Below are positions 25,493 through 32,831 of a stretch of DNA of 32,831 nt, one piece after another; position 1 is the first letter of the stretch; the number at the start of each line of letters is the position of its first letter. Under the pieces are notes generated by a model. The model had not been told where the DNA came from and did not search any database. It saw nothing but the letters and a program-made list of their open reading frames with translations. The position numbers and the translations under genes are program-made. The stretch is from JAAYBY01 sp964465385 (lineage in GTDB: Bacteria; Bacillota; Clostridia; Saccharofermentanales; UBA5734): positions 1 through 32,831 of the forward strand of contig CAYXIM010000011.1 in NCBI GenBank assembly GCA_964465385.1, written 5' to 3'.

Positions 25493-26900
25493 AATTGGCT
25501 TGGAAGTGCATATCAGGTTGTCCACAGCAAGCAAGCTTTTTTGTGCCTGTCCGGCCGATTTGGGCCAGGCGCCCAACACGCACTGCTGTCCGATCTGCCT
25601 GGGCTTGCCCGGTGCCTGGCCAACAGTCAACCAAGCAGCCGTTTACAAGGCCCTCCAGGCCTGCTGGATCGTTGAGGCGGCCATTGACCGCCGCAGCGCC
25701 TTTGACCGCAAGCATTATGCCTACCCGGACATGCCCAAAGGTTACCAAATCACGCAACAACGCCGGCCCATCGGCCGTGGTGGCCGGCTGACCGATCCCG
25801 GGGGAGCCTGGTCAGTGGGCATCCGTCAGCTGCACCTGGAAGAAGATGCAGCCAAACTGATCCACGATCCTGACCGCCAGGTCACCCGGGTCGATTACAA
25901 CCGCTCGGGTCTGCCCCTTCTGGAACTGGTGACCGAGCCGGACCTCCGCTCGGCGGATGAAGCGGTTGCGTGTTTGACCCAGCTCAGGCAGCTTCTGGTC
26001 CATGCTGGCGTGACTGACGGCCGCATGGAGGCAGGCTCCCTGCGCGTTGATGTCAATGTGTCTGTTCAAGGTGGTGAAGAAGGGGCTTTTACCGCTCGCG
26101 TTGAAGTTAAAAACCTCAACTCCTTGAAAGCGGTTCACCAAGCTATTGTCTTCGAGAAAACGCGCTTGGAGCGGCTTTTACAAACTGGCCGGCCGATCCC
26201 GTTGCAGACCCGGCGCTGGGATGAGCGTCAAAAGCGCACCTTGCTTTTGCGTGGTAAAAGCAGCGCAGCCACATACCGTTACCTGCCGGAAGCCGATCTG
26301 GGATACCTGGAACTGGCAGCGGATTGGGTTGAGGCGGCCCGGGCCTCTTTGCCTGAAGAGCCACATGACAAGCGCATGCGTTACCAGCTGGCCTATGGGC
26401 TGCCTGCCCGTGACGGCAGCCAGCTGGTTGCCGAACCGGCTTTGTCCCATCTTTTTGAGCAAACCGTTTCCCTCAATGGCTTGCCCCAGCAAACAGCAGG
26501 CTGGCTGCTGGGGCCCTATCGGCATGCCCTGCGTGACCGCCAGCTGCTGACAGCAGACCCTGCCATAAGCCCCCGCCAGTTGGCGGATCTGATCACAGCG
26601 GTGGAAGATGGCACGATCAACCGGGTCACTGGAGAACGGCTGCTGGGGCTGGTGATGGACCGGGGCGAGGACCCCCTTGACCTGGTCCAATCCTTGAACC
26701 TGCATCAGGTCAGCGACGAACAACTCCTGGACGACTGGGTGGACCGGGTGATCCGGGACAACCCCGGTGCAGTTTCTGACTGGCGGCAGGGCAAAACCAA
26801 GGCCTGGCATTTTTTGATCGGGCAGGTTATGAAGCAATCAGGGGGAAAAGCTGATGTCAAGACCGTTGAAAAGCGGTTGAAAGACCACCTTCAGCGCTAG
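25479..26900 (+). CDS. gatB: GatB, kinase/transamidase subunit of aminoacyl-tRNA amidotransferase
   Basis: GatB binds mischarged tRNA, phosphorylates its glutamyl or aspartyl group and amidates it. The 473-residue protein keeps the family core: GLEVHIRL, CCPICLGLPG, FDRKHYAYPDMPKGYQITQQ, RQLHLEEDAAKLIHD, VDYNRSGLPLLELVTEPD, GSLRVDVNVSV, VEVKNLNSLKAV and TYRYLPEADL. The C-terminal YqeY-like tRNA-binding tail is also present (NPGAVSDWRQGKTKAWHFLIGQVMKQSGGKAD). By eye no kinase-site loss is apparent, in contrast to GatA. The start could be ATG 25479 or 25485, both within the end of gatA; 25479 has better spacing to AGCAGGTG. The stop shares a CTAG with the convergent mutY remnant. Confidence 0.92.
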   Translation: MPMLRIGLEVHIRLSTASKLFCACPADLGQAPNTHCCPICLGLPGAWPTVNQAAVYKALQACWIVEAAIDRRSAFDRKHYAYPDMPKGYQITQQRRPIGRGGRLTDPGGAWSVGIRQLHLEEDAAKLIHDPDRQVTRVDYNRSGLPLLELVTEPDLRSADEAVACLTQLRQLLVHAGVTDGRMEAGSLRVDVNVSVQGGEEGAFTARVEVKNLNSLKAVHQAIVFEKTRLERLLQTGRPIPLQTRRWDERQKRTLLLRGKSSAATYRYLPEADLGYLELAADWVEAARASLPEEPHDKRMRYQLAYGLPARDGSQLVAEPALSHLFEQTVSLNGLPQQTAGWLLGPYRHALRDRQLLTADPAISPRQLADLITAVEDGTINRVTGERLLGLVMDRGEDPLDLVQSLNLHQVSDEQLLDDWVDRVIRDNPGAVSDWRQGKTKAWHFLIGQVMKQSGGKADVKTVEKRLKDHLQR

Positions 26901-27960
26901 GTTAAAGCCAGAACGTGCTGGCGCAGGCGGTCCATGGCCCGGGGAAAAGGCAGGGCTGCCAGCTCTTCCGCCGTCAACCAGGCACCGGCCTGTCCAAACG
27001 GTTTTAAAAAGGGCATCGTGTCGGTTAAATCTGGCTGGGGCAACTGGACCCAATAAGGCTCAAGCTGCCAGATGAGGTGGGTGAAGGAGTGGACCAGGGG
27101 CGGCAGCGGCTGGATCCGGGCCCCTGTTTGTTTTTGAAGCACCTGGATGGGCTGGTCGGTCCGGTTCATGTCTGCCAGCAGGTTCTCGTGGAGCCAGTTA
27201 AACGTGTACAGGCCTGCCAGCAGACCCCGGTCCGGCCGCTGGATGACATGGAAGAGGGGACCTGATGACAAAATCAGAACCACGCGTTCCTGCCGGGGCA
27301 GCGGGCGGCCGGGTGCTTGAAGTGGGTAAGCTTCGACGGCATCTTGCGCATAGGCCTGGCAAAACGCTGTCAGGGGGCAGGCCGGACAAGCGGCTTGCCG
27401 GGGCAAGCAAAGGGTTGCCCCACAATCCATCAGGGCTTCGTTAAAAGCGCCTGGGCTATCCACCGGCATGCGGGGAGCCAGCCAGTTATGCACCTGTTTG
27501 CGATCCCTGATCAACTTGGGGTTCCAGGAACGGCCTGGCCAAAGGCAATAGACAGGAGGGCGCCGGCTGTGTAAGGGCCGATGCCTGGCAGGGCCAGCAG
27601 GTCTTTTTGCTGGTCGGGAAAGACCCCCTGGTGGTGGCTTTCAATCAGGCGGGCCGTTTTTAACAGGTTGCGGGCACGGGAATAATAGCCCAGCCCTTCC
27701 CAAAGCTTGAGCACCTCCTGTTCGTCAGCCCGGGCCAGGTCAGTCAACTGGGGAAAGCGGTCCAGAAAACGCCGGTAATAGGCCTCAACCGTTTGAACCT
27801 GCGTTTGCTGCAGCATGATTTCAGACAACCAGATGCGGTAAGGGTCTCGTTCAAGCCGCCAGGGCAAGTCTCGTGCCTGGTGAGAGAACCAGTCCAGCAG
27901 GGGCTGGATCCAAGCCGTCTCCAGCATGTTTGCAAGGTCGTTGTCGTTTTGTTCAGCCAT
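26897..27960 (-). pseudogene. mutY: mutY broken by a frameshifting deletion over the catalytic Asp
   Basis: MutY removes adenine mispaired with 8-oxoguanine. The N-terminal frame (27960 to 27511, 149 residues) has PWRLERDPYRIWLSEIMLQQTQV with the catalytic Glu, and the helix-hairpin-helix LPGIGPYTAGALLSIAFGQAVP, then ends at a TGA. A second frame (down to 26897) resumes with a segment ending SPGAFNEALMDCGATLC. It holds the 4Fe-4S motif C-x6-C-x2-C-x5-C (LC through FC) and a Nudix-like C-terminal domain. Intact MutY proteins have about 40 residues between the V-P and P-G-A-F-N; only about 71 bases are left here, so about 50 bases are missing, including the D-G-N-V catalytic Asp segment. The start follows AAAGGAAC. 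An assembly error is possible. Confidence 0.85.
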
Positions 27961-28027
27961 GAACCGTTCCTTTCTGACAGGTGTGTGCCCCCAGTTTATC
28001 AAAAAAGTGTCCCCAGCAGAAGTGGAG

Positions 28028-28056
28028 TTGACGGGCGCCCTGTGTCCTGAAATAAT
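28028..28056 (+). promoter_or_regulatory. Predicted promoter for rsmE
   Basis: TTGACG (28028-28033), a 17-base spacer and AATAAT (28051-28056) lie 30 bases before the rsmE start, in the 126-base divergent gap shared with the mutY remnant. Confidence 0.6.
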
Positions 28057-28086
28057 GGGATGAAGATCAGGGTGGAAGGAGCGCCT

Positions 28087-28842
28087 ATGCCGCGTTTTTT
28101 TGTTGAGGATATCCTGCAAGAACCACAAAACCAGGTGCCCTTGTCGCAAGCGGATCATCACCACATGTATCAGGTCTTGCGCCTGAAACCAGGTGAACAC
28201 ATCACAGTTTGTGATGGATCACAGACAGATTATATCTACCGGATCGATCGCTTGACGGGTGACGGGCCCACGCTGACCTTGGTCAGCCAAACGCCCAATG
28301 AAACAGAACCCCCGTATCGGGTCACCCTTTTTCAGGGCCTGCCCAAGGGTGATAAAATGGCCCTGGTGGTTCAAAAGGCAGTCGAGGGCGGGGTTTATGA
28401 AATCGTTCCGTTTATTGGTGACCGAAGCGTTTCGGTGCCCGCATCGGCTGTTCATGACAAGAAAAAAGAGCGCTGGAACCGCATCGCTGCTGAAGCGGCC
28501 AAACAGGCTGGCCGTGGCCTGCGTCCACGGGTTCGTTCGATCTGCAGCTTTGAACAGGCCCTGGATCAAGCAGGCCCTGCGGATTGTGCCCTGATTGCCT
28601 GGGAAGGCGAACAAGTGCAATCCATCCGCCAGCTGCTGGAAACGCTTGAGGCAAGACGTGACCAACAGCCCTTTGAACTCCAGGTCTGGATTGGTCCAGA
28701 AGGTGGGTTTTCTGACGCTGAAATCCGGCAAGCGCGCCAAAACGGGCTCCACCCGGTTGGCTTGGGCAAACGGATTTTCAGGACAGAATCTGCCGGGCTG
28801 GCCGTTTTGGCCATGCTGATCTATCGGTTCAACGATTTTTGA
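28087..28842 (+). CDS. rsmE: 16S rRNA (uracil-1498-N3)-methyltransferase
   Basis: RsmE is a SPOUT-fold enzyme that methylates U1498 of 16S rRNA using S-adenosylmethionine. The 251-residue protein has an N-terminal PUA-like domain (MPRFFVEDI to about residue 70, with HHHMYQVLRLKPGEHITVCDG), then the knotted methyltransferase domain with LPKGDKMALVVQKAVEGGV, RWNRIAAEAAKQAGR and the cofactor loop IGPEGGFSDAE followed by GLGKRIFRTESAGLA. The ATG at 28087 follows GGAAGGAG; an ATG at 28060 has no ribosome binding site and lies at the promoter. It usually follows prmA, but here it stands between the mutY remnant and hisS. Confidence 0.95.
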   Translation: MPRFFVEDILQEPQNQVPLSQADHHHMYQVLRLKPGEHITVCDGSQTDYIYRIDRLTGDGPTLTLVSQTPNETEPPYRVTLFQGLPKGDKMALVVQKAVEGGVYEIVPFIGDRSVSVPASAVHDKKKERWNRIAAEAAKQAGRGLRPRVRSICSFEQALDQAGPADCALIAWEGEQVQSIRQLLETLEARRDQQPFELQVWIGPEGGFSDAEIRQARQNGLHPVGLGKRIFRTESAGLAVLAMLIYRFNDF

Positions 28843-28844
28843 GG

Positions 28845-28850
28845 TATAAT
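28845..28850 (+). promoter_or_regulatory. Possible promoter (TATAAT) for hisS-aspS
   Basis: A perfect TATAAT stands just after the rsmE stop, but the -35 region (inside the end of rsmE) is poor. It would give a leader of about 57 bases before hisS. Confidence 0.45.
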
Positions 28851-28872
28851 AGTACGGCTTGTAAGGATAAAA

Positions 28873-28896
28873 AACCCGAAGCACAGGCTGCGGGTT
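28873..28896 (+). promoter_or_regulatory. Small leader hairpin before hisS
   Basis: AACCCG (28873-28878) and CGGGTT (28891-28896) pair around a 12-base loop 17 bases before the hisS ATG. The leader is too short for a T-box and has no T-box sequence. A modest effect on translation is possible. Confidence 0.35.
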
Positions 28897-28913
28897 GATG
28901 AAGGAGACACCCC

Positions 28914-30179
28914 ATGACGTTTGCTGCGCCTAAAGGAACCAGAGATTTGCTGCCTGGAGAAACAAACCGGTGGCAATACCTTGAAAGGGTCTTCATGGCT
29001 GTCTGCCACCGCTTCTCCTATCGGGAAATCCGCCTGCCCACCTTTGAGCAAACCGAATTGTTTCAGCGCGGGGTGGGCGACCAGACAGATGTGGTGCAAA
29101 AAGAGATGTACACCTTTACCGACAAGGGTGGACGCAGCATGACCTTGCGGCCGGAGGGAACAGCCGGTGTGGCCCGCAGCTTCATTGAAAACGGCCTGGC
29201 TTCCTGGCCAGCCCCGGTCCGCTTGTTTTATAACATCACGGCCTTCCGTTATGAAAACGTGCAAAAGGGCCGCTACAGGGAATTCCACCAGTTCGGCTGT
29301 GAAGCGATCGGCTCTGAAGGGCCGGCGGTTGATGCGGAGTTGATCAGCCTGCTGCAGGCCTTTTTTCAAGAACTGGGCCTGCAAAAAACCAAGCTTTTAA
29401 TCAACAGCATCGGCTGCCCGGTCTGCCGTGGCCCCTATCTGGAGGCTTTGAAAACATGGTTGCGACCCCGTGTCGACCAGCTGTGCACCCATTGCCAGGC
29501 GCGCTTTGAGCGAAACCCGCTGCGGATTTTAGACTGCAAAGAGGCAGGCTGCCAACAGGCCACCCGGCAGGCGCCGACCCAACTCGATGCCCTGTGCCCG
29601 GATTGCCAGCACCACTTTGATGCCGTCAGGGAGCTGCTGACAGAACTGGACCTGCCTTACCAGCTGGCGCCGCGCATGGTCCGCGGCCTGGATTACTACA
29701 CGCGGACAGTTTTTGAATTTGTTTCGGAACATGTCGGCAGCCAGGGCACCATCTGTGGTGGTGGCCGCTACGATGGCCTGCTGGAAACCCTTGGCGGACC
29801 GGCGATGCCTGGTATCGGTTTTGCGCTGGGTGTGGAACGCCTGCTTCTGGAACTGGATGCCCAGCAGCAACAGCTCCCTGAGCAAGCGCCGGTGGACCTG
29901 TTCATCGCGGTTGCTGGCGAGCACATGGGGCTGGCCATGAAGCTGTGCCAGCATTTGAGACGAGCGGGTTACCGGATTGAAACGGATCTGATGAACCGAA
30001 GCCTCAGGGCCCAGATGAAGTATGCCGGCAGGAACAAGGTGCGCCAGGTTCTGGTTCTGGGCGATGACGAAGCCCAAAGCGGCAACGGCCGCATCCGAGA
30101 CCTGCAGACCGGCCAGGAAACCGAGGTTGCTTTAAGCCGAATCGCTGATGTGCTCAGCAACAGGGAGGAAAACAGATGA
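28914..30179 (+). CDS. hisS: Histidyl-tRNA synthetase
   Basis: This 421-residue class II synthetase charges tRNA-His. It begins with APKGTRDLLPGE and shows motif 1 around RLPTFEQTELFQRGVG and TLRPEGTAGVARS. Motif 2 is FRYENVQKGRYREFHQFGCE. The histidine-specific loops are GLDYYTRTVFEF and CGGGRYDGL, motif 3 is GIGFALGVERLLLEL, and a C-terminal anticodon-binding domain follows (DLFIAVAGEHMGLAMKLCQHLRRAGYRIETDLM). GAAGGAGA precedes the ATG. It is coupled to aspS by an ATGA overlap, a common pairing in Bacillota. Confidence 0.97.
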   Translation: MTFAAPKGTRDLLPGETNRWQYLERVFMAVCHRFSYREIRLPTFEQTELFQRGVGDQTDVVQKEMYTFTDKGGRSMTLRPEGTAGVARSFIENGLASWPAPVRLFYNITAFRYENVQKGRYREFHQFGCEAIGSEGPAVDAELISLLQAFFQELGLQKTKLLINSIGCPVCRGPYLEALKTWLRPRVDQLCTHCQARFERNPLRILDCKEAGCQQATRQAPTQLDALCPDCQHHFDAVRELLTELDLPYQLAPRMVRGLDYYTRTVFEFVSEHVGSQGTICGGGRYDGLLETLGGPAMPGIGFALGVERLLLELDAQQQQLPEQAPVDLFIAVAGEHMGLAMKLCQHLRRAGYRIETDLMNRSLRAQMKYAGRNKVRQVLVLGDDEAQSGNGRIRDLQTGQETEVALSRIADVLSNREENR

Positions 30180-31981
30180 CAGATAACATGGTGGGCCTGA
30201 AGCGAACAGCCTTGTGCGCCGATATTGACCAAACCGCCCTGGGCCAGGAGCTGACGGTCATGGGCTGGTGTCACAAGCAACGGGATCTGGGCAACCTGGT
30301 GTTCATCACGGTCCGGGACCGCAGCGGGGAGATTCAGTTGGTTGTGGATGACACCTGTTCCCAAGCGGTCCGGGAAAAAGCAGCCCTGGTGCGAAGTGAA
30401 TTTGTGATTGCAGCTCATGGCGTGCTGCGCCAGCGGGCTTCAGCCAACCCCAATATGCCGACAGGGCAGGTGGAGGTGCTGGTGGCAGACCTGCGCGTGC
30501 TCAACCCGTCGAAAACCACACCGTTTTATATTGAAGAGGGCCTTGATGCCAACGAGGCCTTGCGGCTCAAATACCGCTACCTGGACCTGAGGCGGCCGGA
30601 TATGCAGCAAAAGATGATCCTGCGCCACCAGGTGACCAAAATGACGCGCGATTATTTCGATGAAGCGGGTTTTTTGGAGATTGAAACCCCTGTTTTGACC
30701 CGCAGCACACCGGAGGGTGCGCGCGATTATCTGGTTCCCAGTCGGGTTTTTCCGGGCCAGTTTTTTGCCTTGCCGCAATCTCCCCAGCTTTTCAAGCAAC
30801 TGCTCATGTTGGCTGGCTATGACCGGTATATGCAGATCGCCCGGTGTTTTCGGGATGAAGACCTGCGTGCGGACCGCCAGCCTGAATTCACCCAGATAGA
30901 CCTGGAAATGGCTTTTGTCGAGGTCGAGGCTGTTTTAGCCATCAACGAAGGCTATTTGCAGGCCCTGTTTGAGCGGTTCACAGGCCAAAATCTTACCCCT
31001 CCTTACATGCGCCTGACCTATGCAGAGGCTATGCGCCGCTTTGGTTCTGATCACCCTGACTTGCGTTTTGGCATGGAGTTGGTGGATGTGTCAGACCTGG
31101 TCCAGGACAGCCCTTTTCAGGTCTTCCAACGGGTCCTGACAGATGGCGGGTCTGTTCAGCTGATCGCTGTTCCCCAAGGGGCAAGCCTGTCCAGGCGGGA
31201 TGTGGATGATTTGGGTAATTATGTCAAAACCTTCCGCGCCAAAGGCCTGGCCTGGCTGGCGCTGGACGAAACACCCCGTGGCCCGCTGGCTCGCTTCATG
31301 GATGAAGACAGCCTGCAGGCTCTGCAGAAACGCGCAGGTGCCCAGCGGGGGGATTTGCTCCTCTTCCTGGCCGATCAAGAAGACATTGTTCTGGAGGCTT
31401 TGGGGCAGCTGCGCTGTGAGCTGGCTCGGCGGCTGGACCTGATCGATCCAAATACCCTCTCCTTACTTTGGATCACGGAGTTTCCGCTTTTCGAACGGGA
31501 CCAGGAAGCGGGGCGGCTTGTTTCCAAACACCACCCCTTCACCAGCCCCATGGACGAAGACCTGGCCTTGCTGGAAAAGGAGCCTGAAAACGTTCGAGCC
31601 AAGGCCTATGACATCGTTCTAAACGGGATTGAACTGGGCGGTGGCAGCATCCGTATTCACGATCGATCCTTGCAGGAAAAGATCTTTTCACTCCTGGGTC
31701 TTCCCCAAGAGCTGGTCGAACAACGCTTTGGTTTTCTGCTCGAGGCTTTTCAATATGGTGTGCCGCCACACGGCGGCATCGCCTACGGACTGGACCGCCT
31801 GGTCATGTTGCTGACCAGAAGCCCCAGCATTCGGGACGTCATTGCGTTTCCCAAGGTCCAGACCTCGGCCTGTCTGATGAGCGGTGCCCCCAACACGGTC
31901 GACCAGGAGCAGCTGGATGATTTGCATCTTTCAATCTCAGCCGACTTGGGAGCAGCGGCTGAGCGCGACCATGAACACTAG
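30176..31981 (+). CDS. aspS: Aspartyl-tRNA synthetase
   Basis: This 601-residue class IIb synthetase of the bacterial type has an N-terminal OB-fold anticodon domain (LTVMGWCHKQRDLGNLVFITVRDRSG), a catalytic core with YLDLRRPDMQQ, SPQLFKQLLMLAGYDRYMQIARCFRDEDLRADRQPEFTQID (motif 2), and the bacterial GAD insert (about 280-420). Motif 3 is GGIAYGLDRLVMLL near the C-terminus. GGGAGGAAAA precedes the ATG. Whether it also mischarges tRNA-Asn, which would then need GatCAB, cannot be decided by eye. Its last 11 bases overlap lepB. Confidence 0.96.
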   Translation: MTDNMVGLKRTALCADIDQTALGQELTVMGWCHKQRDLGNLVFITVRDRSGEIQLVVDDTCSQAVREKAALVRSEFVIAAHGVLRQRASANPNMPTGQVEVLVADLRVLNPSKTTPFYIEEGLDANEALRLKYRYLDLRRPDMQQKMILRHQVTKMTRDYFDEAGFLEIETPVLTRSTPEGARDYLVPSRVFPGQFFALPQSPQLFKQLLMLAGYDRYMQIARCFRDEDLRADRQPEFTQIDLEMAFVEVEAVLAINEGYLQALFERFTGQNLTPPYMRLTYAEAMRRFGSDHPDLRFGMELVDVSDLVQDSPFQVFQRVLTDGGSVQLIAVPQGASLSRRDVDDLGNYVKTFRAKGLAWLALDETPRGPLARFMDEDSLQALQKRAGAQRGDLLLFLADQEDIVLEALGQLRCELARRLDLIDPNTLSLLWITEFPLFERDQEAGRLVSKHHPFTSPMDEDLALLEKEPENVRAKAYDIVLNGIELGGGSIRIHDRSLQEKIFSLLGLPQELVEQRFGFLLEAFQYGVPPHGGIAYGLDRLVMLLTRSPSIRDVIAFPKVQTSACLMSGAPNTVDQEQLDDLHLSISADLGAAAERDHEH

Positions 31982-32549
31982 CCGGAAGCAAACCGGCAAG
32001 CAAGCTGAATCGGCCTATTGGCTGACCGAGCTGATTGACTGGCTCAAGTACATCCTGGTGGCGGTCTTGTGCGGCATCTTGCTGGTTGTCTTTGTTATCC
32101 AGCGTAATTCCGTCATTGGTTATTCCATGGTTCCCACCCTGGATGATCAAGACCAGCTTCTGGTAGAGAAGGTGACCCGCTGGTTCGGTGGCATCCAGCA
32201 CGGCGACATTATCACGATCAAGACCGAGCGCCTGCCTGATCACACGGAAGGGCCCAACATTGTTAAACGGGTGATCGGCCTGCCAGGAGATACAGTTGAT
32301 ATCCGACCCGATGGCGTCTACCTCAACCTGGAACGGCTGGATGAGCCATACTTGCCACCAGACACCCTCACCCAACCGCGCAATGTGTCCTATAAAACGG
32401 TAACCTTGGGTGAGCGAGAATACTATGTTTTGGGCGATAACCGTGACATCAGCCTGGACAGCCGAAATTTTGGGCCGGTTGCTTTTGAAAGTATCATTGG
32501 CGAGGTGCTGCTTCGCTTTTATCCGCTTGAATCATTCGGAACCCCTTAA
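31971..32549 (+). CDS. lepB: Signal peptidase I
   Basis: This membrane-bound serine protease removes signal peptides from exported proteins. The 192-residue protein has a short cytoplasmic N-terminus, one membrane helix (about 26-43), then an extracytoplasmic catalytic domain. Nucleophile Ser52 is in IGYSMVPTL, general-base Lys99 is in NIVKRVIGLPGD, and the GDNRDISLDSRNFGPV box follows. This is the single-helix Gram-positive type. The ATG at 31971 overlaps the aspS end by 11 bases; the ribosome binding site is weak, in keeping with coupling. lepA follows 29 bases later. Confidence 0.94.
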   Translation: MNTSRKQTGKQAESAYWLTELIDWLKYILVAVLCGILLVVFVIQRNSVIGYSMVPTLDDQDQLLVEKVTRWFGGIQHGDIITIKTERLPDHTEGPNIVKRVIGLPGDTVDIRPDGVYLNLERLDEPYLPPDTLTQPRNVSYKTVTLGEREYYVLGDNRDISLDSRNFGPVAFESIIGEVLLRFYPLESFGTP

Positions 32550-32578
32550 GGGTGACTGACGGGAGGAAACAAACGACC

Positions 32579-32831
32579 ATGTCTTCTGACAGACAAAAAC
32601 ACATCCGCAATTTTTGTATCATTGCCCACATTGACCACGGCAAATCGACCCTGGCTGATCGGCTGATTGAGCGCACCGGGCTTTTGACCGCCCGTGAGAT
32701 GCAGCAGCAGGTGCTGGACAACATGGATATTGAGCGTGAACGCGGCATCACCATCAAGGCTCAGGCGGTCCGGCTGACGCACCAGGCGGGGGATGGGGCC
32801 ATCTACACACTTAACTTGATCGATACGCCTG
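32579..32831 (+). CDS. lepA: Elongation factor 4 (LepA), N-terminal part only
   Basis: The gene runs off the window end after 84 codons. Its translation starts MSSDRQKHIRNFCIIAHIDHGKSTLADRLIER, with the G1 P-loop A-H-I-D-H-G-K-S-T, then the switch I region with ERERGITIKAQAVRL and the beginning of the G3 motif (LIDTP). This is the N-terminus of LepA, a translational GTPase that acts on the ribosome. GGGAGG lies 13-18 bases before the ATG. Confidence 0.95.
   Translation, partial: MSSDRQKHIRNFCIIAHIDHGKSTLADRLIERTGLLTAREMQQQVLDNMDIERERGITIKAQAVRLTHQAGDGAIYTLNLIDTP

Noticed and set aside
27961..28200. N-terminal extension of the mutY frame up to 28200.
   Set aside because: The extension runs through the divergent promoter region and into rsmE on the other strand; the ATG at 27960 has a ribosome binding site.
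28861..28913. T-box leader for hisS.
   Set aside because: The leader is under 60 bases and has no T-box consensus or specifier stem; only a small hairpin is seen.

Overview
The window looks like a chromosomal segment from a fairly GC-rich member of the Bacillota, probably an anaerobic Clostridia-type lineage. The evidence is an HrcA/CIRCE-controlled heat-shock operon, a DUF4349 lipoprotein, a small membrane protein of the CXXC (CD1871A-like) type beside a membrane 4Fe-4S protein, and strong AGGAGG-type ribosome binding sites. These are family and synteny arguments; no phylogenetic marker was compared. A run of exactly 100 N inside hemW shows the sequence is a draft scaffold. I saw no tRNA, rRNA, CRISPR array, insertion sequence or phage gene. 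Genes are densely packed: no stretch over 300 bases lacks a gene, and the longest gaps are 238 bases (11794-12031) and 208 bases (22192-22399).

Layout. 97-1848: an AMP-forming acyl-CoA synthetase. 1963-4786: a tight four-gene cassette of membrane-anchored thioredoxin, a PTS EIIC-like membrane protein, a 53-residue CXXC membrane peptide and a polytopic ferredoxin-type 4Fe-4S protein. 4816-5889: aldose 1-epimerase. 5872-11793, minus strand: a run reading S11 carboxypeptidase homologue, gltX, glnS, iron-type alcohol dehydrogenase. 12032-15325: M28-type lipoprotein, SPFH protein, hemW. 15383-21268: CIRCE promoter, then hrcA-grpE-dnaK-dnaJ-prmA. 21265-22191, minus strand: DUF4349 lipoprotein. 22400-26900: SGNH hydrolase, apt and a gatC-gatA-gatB set. 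26897-27960, minus strand: a broken mutY. 28087-32831: rsmE, hisS, aspS, lepB and the start of lepA.

Most of this is housekeeping: protein folding, tRNA charging, rRNA and ribosomal-protein methylation, purine salvage and protein export. The striking theme is that five recognisable families have lost catalytic residues while, in four cases, keeping full-length reading frames. The EIIC-like protein lacks the GITE motif. The S11 protein lacks all three active-site motifs. The M28 lipoprotein lacks the general-base Glu and a zinc-ligand His. GatA lacks two of its three triad residues. MutY has a frameshifting deletion over its catalytic Asp. The best candidates for something undescribed are the thioredoxin/EIIC-like/CXXC/4Fe-4S membrane redox cassette and the GatCAB-like complex with an apparently dead amidase in a genome that also encodes GlnRS.
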